From: Pseudomonas frederiksbergensis
Lineage (GTDB): Bacteria; Pseudomonadota; Gammaproteobacteria; Pseudomonadales; Pseudomonadaceae
Direction of reading: 5' to 3'
NCBI RefSeq assembly: GCF_001952935.1
Contig: NZ_CP018319.1
Coordinates: 5,786,001 to 5,850,000 of the forward strand
Length of the DNA stretch: 64,000 nt
Both the position numbers and the translations under genes were made by a program. Shown piece by piece: positions 9,296 to 17,571 of the stretch. The notes under the pieces were generated by a model, which saw only the letters and a list, made by a program, of their open reading frames with translations, had not been told where the DNA came from and did no database searches. Position 1 is the first letter of the stretch; each line of letters starts with the position of its first letter.

Positions 9296-9378
9296 GGAGC
9301 AAAGCTTGCTCGCGATGGCGGTGTATCGGTCAGATCAATGCCGACTGACACACCGCCATCGCGAGCAAGCTTTGCTCC
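9296..9378. repeat. REP-like palindrome (variant)
   Basis: Left arm GGAGCAAAGCTTGCTCGCGA... from 9296 pairs with a right arm ending CTTTGCTCC at 9378. The arms are about 29 bases, with roughly 25 bases between. The AAGCTTGCTCGCGATGGCGG variant differs from the element at 7821 in the central CCGCTC part. It separates the arsB-like gene from the downstream end of the flavin reductase gene. Confidence 0.85.
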
Positions 9379-9391
9379 GACACAGGAATTG

Positions 9392-9952
9392 TCACGCTTT
9401 CTTGTGTTGTTCGACCCAAAGGCCATAAGCATTGATGAATTTTTGCAGAAACGGTTTTAGCGACTCGGACAGTTTTCCCGCCTCGTCGAACGCTGAACCG
9501 GCACCGCTCAGATAGGCTTCCGGTTGCTGCATGCACGGCACATCCAGAAACACCATCGACTGGCGCAGGTGATGGTTGGCGCCAAAACCACCGATAGCGC
9601 CCGGCGAAGCGCTGATCACCGCGCCTGGTTTTCCGCTCCAGACACTCTTGCCATAGGGACGCGAACCCACGTCGATCGCGTTCTTCATCGGCGCAGGCAC
9701 CGAACGGTTGTATTCGGGAGTCACGAACAACACCGCGTCGGATGAGCTCACTTGTTGCCGGAAAGTGCTGTAGGCTGCCGGCGGTGAATCACCATCAATG
9801 TCCTCGTTGTAGAGCGGCAGATCACCGATTTCGACGATAACCAGTTTGAGATTGGCAGGCGCCAGGTCGGCCAGGGCCAGCGCCACCTTGCGATTGATCG
9901 ATTCCTTTCTCAAGCTGCCGACCAGTACAGCGATCGTATAGACGTTGCTCAT
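9392..9952 (-). CDS. NAD(P)H-dependent FMN reductase (ChrR/YieF-like)
   Basis: A 186-residue flavodoxin-fold reductase. The FMN phosphate loop GSLRKESINRK at residues 12-22 and the central TPEYNRSVPAPMKNAIDVGSR segment are diagnostic of the ChrR/YieF family, soluble enzymes that reduce quinones, chromate or azo compounds using NAD(P)H. It is shorter than ArsH (about 230 residues) and lacks its N-terminal extension, so it is not the arsenic-operon flavoprotein although an arsB-like gene is next to it. The start at 9952 is the first ATG in frame with the FMN motif. Confidence 0.92.
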   Translation of the reverse strand: MSNVYTIAVLVGSLRKESINRKVALALADLAPANLKLVIVEIGDLPLYNEDIDGDSPPAAYSTFRQQVSSSDAVLFVTPEYNRSVPAPMKNAIDVGSRPYGKSVWSGKPGAVISASPGAIGGFGANHHLRQSMVFLDVPCMQQPEAYLSGAGSAFDEAGKLSESLKPFLQKFINAYGLWVEQHKKA

Positions 9953-10044
9953 GGAAGATTCTCGACTGTCCGATGAAAGAGCTTGTAGTTATAGATGACG
10001 ATTCAACCAGTGGGCGACTGAAAAAACGTCGCCCCTGACTATTT

Positions 10045-10060
10045 TTTTCCTGTAGGAAAA
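10045..10060. promoter_or_regulatory. Perfect palindrome TTTTCCTGTAGGAAAA, candidate operator
   Basis: TTTTCC-TGTA-GGAAAA is a perfect 16-base inverted repeat in the divergent gap between the flavin reductase (start 9952) and the small gene at 10129. Its length, symmetry and place fit a dimeric repressor site. I do not recognise the regulator. Confidence 0.45.
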
Positions 10061-10128
10061 CTTACCTCGCCCAACCACGGTCTACAGAGCCGCAAATTGA
10101 GTGATTTATCCCCAGAGGTTCTAAGCAG

Positions 10129-10389
10129 ATGGCAGCAGTACTCGTCGGTCAGTTCCATGCAAGAGACGCGGAAGGCCGCGTTTATTCCGTGCATGAGTTC
10201 CAGGAATCCACCCCGTCGGCAGACGGCCTCACTGGCTCGGTGCCTGTCACCACTTACAAGCTGGCCATTGGCGACCGCGTACGGAAACTCGATGACAACC
10301 AGTTTTTGCTGGTGCAGTCGGACGTGACCATCGTGCGTGAGCCCGACACCTACGTCGGCAATCCGCCGGAAACCAACGTCGCTTCATAA
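10129..10389 (+). CDS. Small conserved hypothetical protein
   Basis: An 86-residue acidic soluble protein with no signal peptide or membrane segment. The text YKLAIGDRVRKLDDNQFLLVQSDVTI has a beta-rich, barrel-like look. I do not recognise a domain. It reads well as a real gene: ATG start, compact intergenic spacing, coding-like third-position GC, and a clear gap before the LysR gene that follows in the same direction. Function unknown. Confidence 0.7.
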   Translation: MAAVLVGQFHARDAEGRVYSVHEFQESTPSADGLTGSVPVTTYKLAIGDRVRKLDDNQFLLVQSDVTIVREPDTYVGNPPETNVAS

Positions 10390-10477
10390 CCCGGTGTTAT
10401 GAGCGGAAGTCATATTCGCGCACTTGAGTTAGGATTCAGCCACTGACTCCCTCACCTGCTGAACATGGACTTCACGC

Positions 10478-11371
10478 ATGCGTTTACGTCATATCGAAGT
10501 GATCCAGGCGCTCCTGCAGACCGGTCACCTGGGCACCGCCGCCGAATGGCTGCAGTTGCCGGTGGCTGAAGTCGAAGGGATTCTGCGCGACGCCGAGGAT
10601 CAGTTGGGTTTCATGCTGTTTTCCAGCGTGCGTGGACGCTTGCAGGCCACGCGCGAGGCGCGGGAGTTGCAGATCCAGATCGCCCACGTCTATGAAGCGC
10701 TCGAGCCGGTCCAGCGGCTGGCCAACAGCCTCAAGCAATATCAGGCTCCGCCCTTGCGGATTATCTGCACGCCGCCCCTGGCACAGCAGCTGTTGCCACA
10801 GAGCATTGCCGCCCTGCGCCGACGCCTTCCTGATGCGCCTTGCACCCTTCTGAGTGAACCTACACGCGAGATCGTCAGAAACCTGCTGCTGCGCGAAAGC
10901 GATCTGGGCCTGAGCCTGCATGACCCCGATCACGCCGACATTCATTGCCAGGTGATCGCCCAAGGCAAGCTTCAGCTGCTGGCACCCCACGGCTGGTTGC
11001 AACCCAAACAGAAGTACATCTCGCTGCAGGACCTGGCCGGCCAATCGATGGTAGGCCTGGAAGGTCATGATCCGCTGAGCCCGGCGCTGGAAAACAAGCT
11101 GCATGCCCTGCGTCCTGCCCCGGTCATTCACACCCGGGTACAGACTCACCAGATGATGCGCAGCATGGTCGAGGCCGGTGAAGGTCTGGCCATCGTCGAC
11201 CCTTTCACTGCCCTCGGGGCGAAATCGGCCGGGCTGGATGCGTGCCCGCTGGCGCCGGCCGTGCCGATCAGCCTGTATGCCTTGACCCTGAAGAGCGGTG
11301 AGCCGTCGCCAGCGGTTCAGGCATTGCTGGGCATTATCACGGAACAAGCCGTGGCGATGCTGGCGAACTAA
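10478..11371 (+). CDS. LysR-family transcriptional regulator
   Basis: A 297-residue LysR-type regulator. The N-terminal winged helix-turn-helix covers residues 1-60 (MRLRHIEVIQALLQTGHLGTA...). A linker helix follows, then a type 2 periplasmic-binding-like effector domain from about residue 90. The recognition helix is atypical (LPVAEVEGILRDAEDQLG rather than the usual SQPAVS pattern), so DNA binding may follow unusual specificity. Its 3' end overlaps the convergent GNAT gene by 35 bases. Target unknown. Confidence 0.9.
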   Translation: MRLRHIEVIQALLQTGHLGTAAEWLQLPVAEVEGILRDAEDQLGFMLFSSVRGRLQATREARELQIQIAHVYEALEPVQRLANSLKQYQAPPLRIICTPPLAQQLLPQSIAALRRRLPDAPCTLLSEPTREIVRNLLLRESDLGLSLHDPDHADIHCQVIAQGKLQLLAPHGWLQPKQKYISLQDLAGQSMVGLEGHDPLSPALENKLHALRPAPVIHTRVQTHQMMRSMVEAGEGLAIVDPFTALGAKSAGLDACPLAPAVPISLYALTLKSGEPSPAVQALLGIITEQAVAMLAN

Positions 11372-11969
11372 GCGGGGTTTCCAGCGGGTTATCGAACAAT
11401 CGATACCAGAACAGCGCCACTTCGGCGGTGTTCGGATCGATTCCGCGATAACGCAAATGATCAATTCCGCCCAGGACGTAACCGCGGCGTTCATAGAGCC
11501 GACAGGCCCCCAGGTTGTTGTTCTGGGTTTCGAGCATGATGCCCGGCAGTTTCTTTTTGCGGCTCCAGAACTGCGCCACATCCAGCAACGCCTTGGCCAC
11601 ACCATGACGACGCGCCGGCGCATGCACCGCCAACTCATCGATATGGGCGAAGCCGTTCCAGTTGGTGCTGACCACCAGGTGACCCACGGGCTCATCATCG
11701 AGATAAGCCATGAAGATCGCGCTGTCAGCGGCATCGCGGAAACTGCTGAACTCCTCGGGATCGATGCCGTAGCACTTGCGATAGGGCGTGATCGGTGTCA
11801 CCGGCCACTGCTCCACCGGTTTACCCATTTCGGCGGCACCGTAGACCGCGACTTCAAAGCTGAAATCACTGCCCCAGATGTAGGCTGCAAAACCATCGTC
11901 GGCAACGCGTACCGACAGCCCTGGGTATTTCGGATTCATGAGCGGTTGCATACTGGGAAAGGTCCTCAT
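11337..11969 (-). CDS. GNAT-family N-acetyltransferase
   Basis: A 210-residue GNAT acetyltransferase that should move an acetyl group from acetyl-CoA to an amine. The acetyl-CoA loop is HAPARRHGVAKALL (the Q/RxxGxG/A motif) after IDELAVH, followed by LYERRGYVLGG. The frame opens at a TTG (11981), but the ATG at 11969 overlaps the ldcA stop codon as ATGA and is the more likely start. The coupling to the lysine decarboxylase suggests, without proof, that it acts on an amine from that pathway. Confidence 0.88.
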   Translation of the reverse strand: MRTFPSMQPLMNPKYPGLSVRVADDGFAAYIWGSDFSFEVAVYGAAEMGKPVEQWPVTPITPYRKCYGIDPEEFSSFRDAADSAIFMAYLDDEPVGHLVVSTNWNGFAHIDELAVHAPARRHGVAKALLDVAQFWSRKKKLPGIMLETQNNNLGACRLYERRGYVLGGIDHLRYRGIDPNTAEVALFWYRLFDNPLETPLSSPASPRLVP

Positions 11970-14221
11970 TCCTTGATGCAATCGACGGTATATAGCCGTC
12001 CATTGCCCTCATCTTCGTGTTGCAAGCCGTGCACATCAGCGACAAACCCCGGGAAGCTGCTGTCGAACGTACGGGCAAACGCCAGGTAATCGATAATCGA
12101 GCGCGTCGACTCGGTAAAACGCTCGCCGGGCATGATCAACGGAATCCCCGGCGGGTACGGCACCAGCATCACTGCGGCGATCCGCCCGTCCAGAGCATCG
12201 ATCGACACCGCTTCAACCTCGCCACGCACTAATTGATCATAGGCGTCAGATGGCTTCATGGCGATTTCCGGGAGCACGGTGTACATGCGCTTCAGGTGTT
12301 TGGCCGTGGCATTGCTGCGATAGCAGGCGTGCAGTTGATCGCACAGATCGCGCAATCCCATGCCCTGATAGCGCGCGACATCCTCTTGTGCCACGCACGG
12401 CAGGCAGGTCGCGAGACTGACATTGGCATCGTAGCTGCGCTTGAATTCCAGCAACTCGGTCAGCAACGTGCTCCATTTGCCTTTGGTGATGCCCATCGAG
12501 AACAGCACCAGGAACGAATACAGCCCGGTCTTTTCAACGACCAAGCCACGTTCCCAAAGGAATTTGCTGACCACCGCTGCCGGAATTCCGCGCTGGCTGA
12601 GGGCCCCGCCTGCCGTCAGGCCCGGCATCACCAGCGTGACCTTGATCGGATCAAGCAGCACGTAGTCGTCGGTCACGCCGCCAAAGCCGTGCCAGTCGGC
12701 ATCGGGCTGCAGCAGCCAGTCATCGGTGATCACGCGGTCGATGCCTTCCACCGATGGCGGCTGCCAGATGGAAAACCACCAATCGTCAGCGGCGATGTGC
12801 TGACGCAAATTGGCCAGCGCCCGGCGAAAACTCAGCGCTTCGTCGAACATTTCCTGCAATAGCGATCGCCCGGCCGGGCCTTCCATCATGGCCGACGCCA
12901 CATCCAGCGAGGCGATGATGCTGTACTGCGGCGAGGTCGAGATGTGCATCATGAACGCTTCATTGAAGCGATCCCGATCCAGTTGCCGCGCGCCGCCATC
13001 CTGAACGTGAATCATCGACGCCTGGCTGAACGCCGCCAGCAGTTTGTGGGTGGAATGGGTGGTGAACACCAAGGGGCCGCCTTCACTGCGGGAAGTGCCC
13101 ATGCCGTAACGCCCGGCGAAAAACTCATGAAACGCCGCGTAGGCGTACCAGGCCTCATCGAAGTGCAAGACCTCGACGCTGTTACCCAACTGCTGCTTGA
13201 TCAGCTCAGCGTTGTAGCAGAGGCCGTCGTACGTCGAATTGGTCACCACCGCCAACTTGACCTTGGGCGCCCGGCCCTTGGTCAGCGGGCTGGCGTCGAT
13301 CTTGGCCTGAATCGATTCGCGGCTGAATTCGCTCAAGGGAATCGGGCCGATAATTCCCAGCTCATTGCGCTCCGGGCACAGGTACAGCGGAATGGCGCCG
13401 GTCATGATGATCGAGTGCAATATCGACTTGTGGCAGTTGCGGTCCACCAACACCAAGTCATCGCGAGCGACCATCGAATGCCAGACAATCTTGTTGGCGG
13501 TCGAGGTGCCATTGATCACGAAGAAGGTGTGATCGGCGCCGAAATTGCGGGCAGCACGAGCCTCGGCTTCCGCCAGCGGGCCAGTGTGATCGAGCAAAGA
13601 ACCGAGTTCCGGCACCGATACCGACAAATCGGAGCGCAGGGTATTTTCCCCGAAGAACTGGTGAAACGCCTGACCCACCGGGCTCTTGTGGTACGCCACG
13701 CCGCCGCCATGGCCGGGTGTGTGCCAGGAATAATTGGAGTCGGCCGTATGCTGCACCAGCGCTTTGAAAAACGGCGGCAGCAAACCATCCAGATATTTGC
13801 GTGCCGCTCGAGCGACCTGTCTGGCCAGAAAAGGCACGGTGTCTTCGAAAAGATAAAGAATCCCGCGCAGTTGATTGAGTTCGGCCATGGCGTCGGCCGG
13901 AGCGTTCTCCAGGGTCACCTGCTCGCCCAGCGCGAAGATCGGCAAGTCGGGCGCACGCACCCGCGCCAGGCCAATCAGCTCGGCCATGTTGTGTAATAGA
14001 TGAGAGTGGGTGCTGGCTTCTTCGGCCGCAATCAACATGCAGGAAAGACCGTGATGGGTCGAAGCGACCAGTCGCCCTTCGGTGTAATTCACCGCCGAGA
14101 CAATGCTGAAGCCTTCCTGCTCCAGCTCCCGGGCGATGCCACGCACGCGATCACCGGCCACGGTGTCGGCCTTGATGTCGCGATGGACGATCAGGACCGG
14201 GAATTTCAAATCTTTATACAT
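11966..14221 (-). CDS. ldcA: Lysine/arginine/ornithine decarboxylase (LdcA-type)
   Basis: A 751-residue PLP-dependent decarboxylase, the length I recall for P. aeruginosa LdcA (PA1818), which turns lysine into cadaverine. It has an N-terminal receiver-like wing domain, then the large aminotransferase-fold core with SWHTPGHGGG, GADHTFFVINGTS and the PLP lysine Lys393 in STHKLLAAFSQ, and a C-terminal domain with the PPGIPL motif. It is followed by a GNAT gene with a 4-base overlap. A perfect TTGAT-N4-ATCAA box lies about 120 bases upstream of its start. Substrate (lysine versus arginine) is inferred from family and synteny. Confidence 0.92.
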   Translation of the reverse strand: MYKDLKFPVLIVHRDIKADTVAGDRVRGIARELEQEGFSIVSAVNYTEGRLVASTHHGLSCMLIAAEEASTHSHLLHNMAELIGLARVRAPDLPIFALGEQVTLENAPADAMAELNQLRGILYLFEDTVPFLARQVARAARKYLDGLLPPFFKALVQHTADSNYSWHTPGHGGGVAYHKSPVGQAFHQFFGENTLRSDLSVSVPELGSLLDHTGPLAEAEARAARNFGADHTFFVINGTSTANKIVWHSMVARDDLVLVDRNCHKSILHSIIMTGAIPLYLCPERNELGIIGPIPLSEFSRESIQAKIDASPLTKGRAPKVKLAVVTNSTYDGLCYNAELIKQQLGNSVEVLHFDEAWYAYAAFHEFFAGRYGMGTSRSEGGPLVFTTHSTHKLLAAFSQASMIHVQDGGARQLDRDRFNEAFMMHISTSPQYSIIASLDVASAMMEGPAGRSLLQEMFDEALSFRRALANLRQHIAADDWWFSIWQPPSVEGIDRVITDDWLLQPDADWHGFGGVTDDYVLLDPIKVTLVMPGLTAGGALSQRGIPAAVVSKFLWERGLVVEKTGLYSFLVLFSMGITKGKWSTLLTELLEFKRSYDANVSLATCLPCVAQEDVARYQGMGLRDLCDQLHACYRSNATAKHLKRMYTVLPEIAMKPSDAYDQLVRGEVEAVSIDALDGRIAAVMLVPYPPGIPLIMPGERFTESTRSIIDYLAFARTFDSSFPGFVADVHGLQHEDEGNGRLYTVDCIKE

Positions 14222-14336
14222 GGGGCTCAGTGTCCTGAGGCGGCAGACCGTGGTCCACCAATCACCTCAGGGTAGAGGGTTCGAGCGCATGTGGCGAGTG
14301 TGATGCACTGAAATGGGTCATCGGGGCGCGTTACGC

Positions 14337-14350
14337 TTGATCAAGATCAA
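14337..14350 (-). promoter_or_regulatory. Anr/FNR-type box upstream of ldcA
   Basis: TTGATCAAGATCAA matches the full FNR/Anr consensus TTGAT-N4-ATCAA. It lies between the dnaQ stop (14363) and the ldcA start (14221), centred about 122 bases upstream of the ldcA ATG. The expected minus 10 position on this strand holds only a weak hexamer, so the promoter itself is not clear. The box also overlaps the end of dnaQ transcription. Confidence 0.5.
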
Positions 14351-14362
14351 AAGATCGCAGCG

Positions 14363-15121
14363 CTACGCCTGAGCCTTGGCCTCGGCCAGTTGCTGCCAGA
14401 GCGATGGAGCGCCGGCGGATTTGGCGATGACTTCCAGGCGTGCCATGTGCTGGGCCAGGTCATCCTCGCTGGCACGGATGATACGCGTCGGTTGACGATC
14501 GACCGGCAGGCGGCGGATCTCGGTGGCGGAGTTGTCCGCACCTTCCCCGGAACCATTGCCGTCGGAAGCATTACCGGCCAGGGACAGGCTGGTCTGGCCG
14601 CCCGTCATGGTCAGGTAAACGTCAGCGAGAATCTCGGAGTCGAGCAAGGCGCCGTGCAGTTCACGGCCGGAGTTGTCGACGCCATAGCGTTTGCACAAGG
14701 CGTCGAGGCTGTTGCGCTGCCCCGGGTGACGTTCCCGGGCCATCATCAGGGTATCGAGGATCGAGCAGTGCTGCGTGATGTCCGCACGATCATGCTGGCC
14801 CATCAGGGCGAATTCGTTGTTGATGAAGCCAACGTCGAACGCCGCGTTATGGATGATCAGCTGCGCACCCTTGATGAATTCAAAGAACTCATCGGCGACT
14901 TCAGTGAAGCGCGGCTTGCCGACCAAGAATTCGTTGGTGATGCCGTGGACGCCAATGGCGCCTTCATCACTCTCGCGGTCCGGTTGCAGGTAAACGTGAA
15001 AATGCCGGCCCGTCAGGCGCCGACCGATCAACTCGACACAACCGATTTCGATAATCCGGTGGCCGTCGGTCACCGGCATGCCGGTGGTTTCGGTATCGAG
15101 TACAACGGATCTGGTGGCCAT
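14363..15121 (-). CDS. dnaQ: DNA polymerase III epsilon subunit (3'-5' proofreading exonuclease)
   Basis: A 252-residue proofreading subunit of the replicative polymerase. The DEDDh exonuclease motifs are present: DTETTG at residues 9-14, HNAAFDVGF, and HGALLDSEILADVYL with its catalytic His and Asp. A flexible linker rich in Gly, Asn and Asp leads to the C-terminal segment that in this family binds the alpha subunit. It follows rnhA in the same direction, as in many gammaproteobacteria, but here a 105-bp repeat separates the two. Confidence 0.96.
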   Translation of the reverse strand: MATRSVVLDTETTGMPVTDGHRIIEIGCVELIGRRLTGRHFHVYLQPDRESDEGAIGVHGITNEFLVGKPRFTEVADEFFEFIKGAQLIIHNAAFDVGFINNEFALMGQHDRADITQHCSILDTLMMARERHPGQRNSLDALCKRYGVDNSGRELHGALLDSEILADVYLTMTGGQTSLSLAGNASDGNGSGEGADNSATEIRRLPVDRQPTRIIRASEDDLAQHMARLEVIAKSAGAPSLWQQLAEAKAQA

Positions 15122-15220
15122 CAGTGCTCAGCTCTCAACGGGTCATTCGTGCAAAAACGGCGATGTTAACACGCTCGTCAGGGTCTTTCAGGTACACGAT
15201 CGCGAGCAGGCTCGCTCACT

Positions 15221-15325
15221 GATCGTTCCCACGCTCTGCGTGGGAATGCCTCAAGGGACGCTCCGCGTTCCAATGGGACGCAGAGCGTCCCGGGCTACAT
15301 TCCCACGCAGAGTGTGGGAACGATC
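15221..15325. repeat. 107-bp-class palindromic repeat, copy 1
   Basis: The element starts GATCGTTCCCACGCTCTGCG and ends with its complement at 15325; an internal pair GGGACGCTCCGCG / CGCAGAGCGTCCC forms a second nested stem. Closely related copies lie at 47631-47741, 55233-55340 and 61227-61332. It sits between rnhA and dnaQ. Confidence 0.9.
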
Positions 15326-15335
15326 AGTGTCGGAT

Positions 15336-15788
15336 TTACGCCTGCTTGTACCCGCGCACTTCATCCACGCCACGATTGGCCAGTTGGTCGGCGCGTTCGT
15401 TGCCGTGATGGCCAATGTGCCCGCGCACCCATTTCCAGGTGACGTTGTGGCGATTGACCTGCTCATCCAGCAACTTCCACAGATCAGCGTTTTTCACCGG
15501 TTCCTTCGCAGCGGTTTTCCAGCCGCGCTTCTTCCAGTTGTCCATCCACTCGTTGATGCCTTTCATCACATACTGCGAGTCGGTGACCAGCAGCACGTCG
15601 CAGGAGCGCTTGAGTTCTTCAAGACCACGGATCGCGCCCATCAGCTCCATGCGGTTGTTGGTGGTGTTGGCTTCGCCGCCCCACAGTTCTTTTTCAACGC
15701 CCTTGCACACCAGCAAAGCACCCCAGCCGCCAGGACCAGGGTTGCCTTTACAGGCGCCGTCGGTGAAGAGTTCTACGCTATCGCTCAT
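15336..15788 (-). CDS. rnhA: Ribonuclease HI
   Basis: A 150-residue RNase HI that cuts the RNA strand of RNA-DNA hybrids, for example R-loops and lagging-strand primers. The acidic catalytic residues appear in order: FTDGACKGNPG (first Asp), TTNNRMELMGAI (Glu), VLLVTDSQYV (Asp) and the late GNERADQLA (Asp). Length is typical of the E. coli protein (155). It lies between a methyltransferase gene and dnaQ, all leftward. Confidence 0.97.
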   Translation of the reverse strand: MSDSVELFTDGACKGNPGPGGWGALLVCKGVEKELWGGEANTTNNRMELMGAIRGLEELKRSCDVLLVTDSQYVMKGINEWMDNWKKRGWKTAAKEPVKNADLWKLLDEQVNRHNVTWKWVRGHIGHHGNERADQLANRGVDEVRGYKQA

Positions 15789-15880
15789 GCCAATCTATCC
15801 AGAAAATGCCGTGGCTCGCCGATCGGTGATCGACGATGCCCGAGGCCGGGGCAAGCCCGGCCGGGAAAATAAAAAAGGTC

Positions 15881-16639
15881 TTATGGATCGATGCGGCGAC
15901 GATTGACCTTGGCCATCGGCAGTGGAATCAGCTTGCCCATCGGTTCGCGCCGCTCCTGACGGACAGGCCGCAGGCCCACCACGATCTTGCGCGCAACCAA
16001 TAAATAGAAGCCGCCACCCGAAAGTTGCCAGTCACCGGCCTTGCGCTCCCAGCCGGCCAGACGAGCCTGCCAGGCCGGTGACGCAAGCGGCGGACGATAG
16101 CATCCGAAGCGGCGTTTCTCCAGCGCGAAGCCCAGCAGGTTCAGCCAGTCACCGACTCGCGACGGGGAGATGCAGCGAGCCTTGCGCAACGCGTCATGAG
16201 CAAAAACGTGACGCAAGCCCCAGGTGCTCCAGGGATTGATCCCGACGATCAGCAGGTGCCCACCGGGCCGCACGCTGCTCGCCGCTTCGCGCAGCAGACC
16301 GTGAGGCGACAGGCAGAAATCCAGCCCATGCTGCAACACCACCACATCGGCGGCATGCTCGCTCAAAGGCCACGCCTGCTCTTCGCAGACGATCTCGACC
16401 CCCGGCAACGGCGCGCCGAGCCGCACATTGCGCTGCACTTGCGGTGCCGACGGCGGCGTTTGGGCCGACGGGCCGTAATGCACCAGGTAACCACCGAAGA
16501 ACCGTCCCAACTCGTCTTCGAGCATGCGACGTTCTTCGTCCAGCAGAAATTGCCCGATGGGGCCGGACAGCCATTCACGGGCCGCGCTGATCAATGTCAG
16601 CCATTCAGGATCAGCCTGAGCGAACGCTTTATCGGTCAT
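15881..16639 (-). CDS. Class I SAM-dependent methyltransferase
   Basis: A 252-residue protein with a Rossmann-like methyltransferase domain. The stretch ADVVVLQHGLDFCLSPHGLLREAASSVRPGGHLLIVGINPWS is the post-I to motif III region of the family; the usual glycine-rich motif I is degenerate. The ATG at 16639 has GGAG 6 bases upstream and is preferred to the TTG at 16651. Divergent from gloB with 65 bases between, and in line with rnhA and dnaQ. Substrate unknown. Confidence 0.88.
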   Translation of the reverse strand: MTDKAFAQADPEWLTLISAAREWLSGPIGQFLLDEERRMLEDELGRFFGGYLVHYGPSAQTPPSAPQVQRNVRLGAPLPGVEIVCEEQAWPLSEHAADVVVLQHGLDFCLSPHGLLREAASSVRPGGHLLIVGINPWSTWGLRHVFAHDALRKARCISPSRVGDWLNLLGFALEKRRFGCYRPPLASPAWQARLAGWERKAGDWQLSGGGFYLLVARKIVVGLRPVRQERREPMGKLIPLPMAKVNRRRIDP

Positions 16640-16704
16640 TGCATTCTCCAACGCGCCAGGAAGTTCTAAGATGCACCATTGTTTTCCGCTTGGCGAATCC
16701 GACG

Positions 16705-17472
16705 ATGATACAGATCAGTGCCCTGCCCGCCTTCACCGACAACTACATCTGGTTGTTACAAGACCACAGCACCCAGCGTTGCGCCGTGGTCGATCCAGGC
16801 GATGCCGCACCAGTGCAGGCCTGGCTCGAAGCGCATCCGGGTTGGGTGTTGAGTGATATTTTGATCACTCACCATCATCATGACCACGTTGGTGGCGTCG
16901 AGCAGCTGAAAAAAGCGACGGACGCGACAGTCTACGGCCCGGCCAGCGAAAGCATCCCGGCGCGGGACGTGGCGCTCAAGGACAACGACCGCGTCAGCGT
17001 GCTGGGCTGGGACTTCGATGTCTTTGCCGTTCCGGGTCATACCCTGGGGCATATCGCTTATTACCATCATGGTTTGCTGTTCTGCGGTGACACCCTGTTC
17101 GCCGCCGGTTGCGGGCGCTTGTTCGAAGGCACGCCGGAGCAAATGCATACCTCCCTGACCCGCCTGGCCGCGCTGCCTGAAGATACGCTGGTCTATTGCA
17201 CTCACGAATACACGCTGAGCAACCTGAAGTTTGCCGCAGCGGTCGAACCGGGCAATCCGGACACCGCCGCACGTCTGGAAAAAGTCACCGCGCAACGTGA
17301 AGCCGGAATCATGACGCTGCCCTCTACTCTGGCGCTTGAAAAGCTGACCAACCCGTTTTTGCGTGTCGACGTAACATCCGTTAAAGAAAAAGTGGACGAA
17401 CGGAATGGAACCCAAAACCGGGCTCCGAGTGCGGTTTTTGCTGCTCTGCGTGCTTGGAAAGATAAGTTCTAA
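16705..17472 (+). CDS. gloB: Hydroxyacylglutathione hydrolase (glyoxalase II)
   Basis: A 255-residue metallo-beta-lactamase-fold hydrolase that splits S-lactoylglutathione to lactate and glutathione in methylglyoxal detoxification. The metal motif THHHHDHVGG begins at residue 55, with PGHTLGHIAY, FCGDTLFAAGCGRLFEG and the TRVYCTHEYT-like segment (here LVYCTHEYTLSNLKFA) that contacts glutathione. The ATG at 16705 gives the canonical MIQISALPAFTDNYIW start. It is followed 99 bases later by mltD. Confidence 0.96.
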   Translation: MIQISALPAFTDNYIWLLQDHSTQRCAVVDPGDAAPVQAWLEAHPGWVLSDILITHHHHDHVGGVEQLKKATDATVYGPASESIPARDVALKDNDRVSVLGWDFDVFAVPGHTLGHIAYYHHGLLFCGDTLFAAGCGRLFEGTPEQMHTSLTRLAALPEDTLVYCTHEYTLSNLKFAAAVEPGNPDTAARLEKVTAQREAGIMTLPSTLALEKLTNPFLRVDVTSVKEKVDERNGTQNRAPSAVFAALRAWKDKF

Positions 17473-17506
17473 GTAGCCATCACGTTGGTACAAAAATTCT
17501 GAATGG

Positions 17507-17535
17507 TTGACCGCAGGGGGTGCGCTTTCTAGAAT
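17507..17535 (+). promoter_or_regulatory. Sigma-70-type promoter for mltD
   Basis: TTGACC at 17507-17512 and TAGAAT at 17530-17535 are separated by exactly 17 bases. Both boxes match the vegetative consensus at 5 of 6 positions. A start near 17542 would leave a 30-base leader before the mltD ATG at 17572. Confidence 0.75.
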
Positions 17536-17571
17536 CGCCCGACATTTTTGCCCGGAACTTACTTCCAGCCA

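Noticed and set aside
10484..11734. A 416-codon minus-strand frame across the LysR and GNAT genes
   Set aside because: It overlaps two well-supported genes in other frames and its translation has no domain or start signal.
16851..16875. Palindrome GAGTGATATTTTGATCACTC inside gloB
   Set aside because: It lies within the coding region at the metal-binding motif; the symmetry is incidental and does not fit the Anr consensus.
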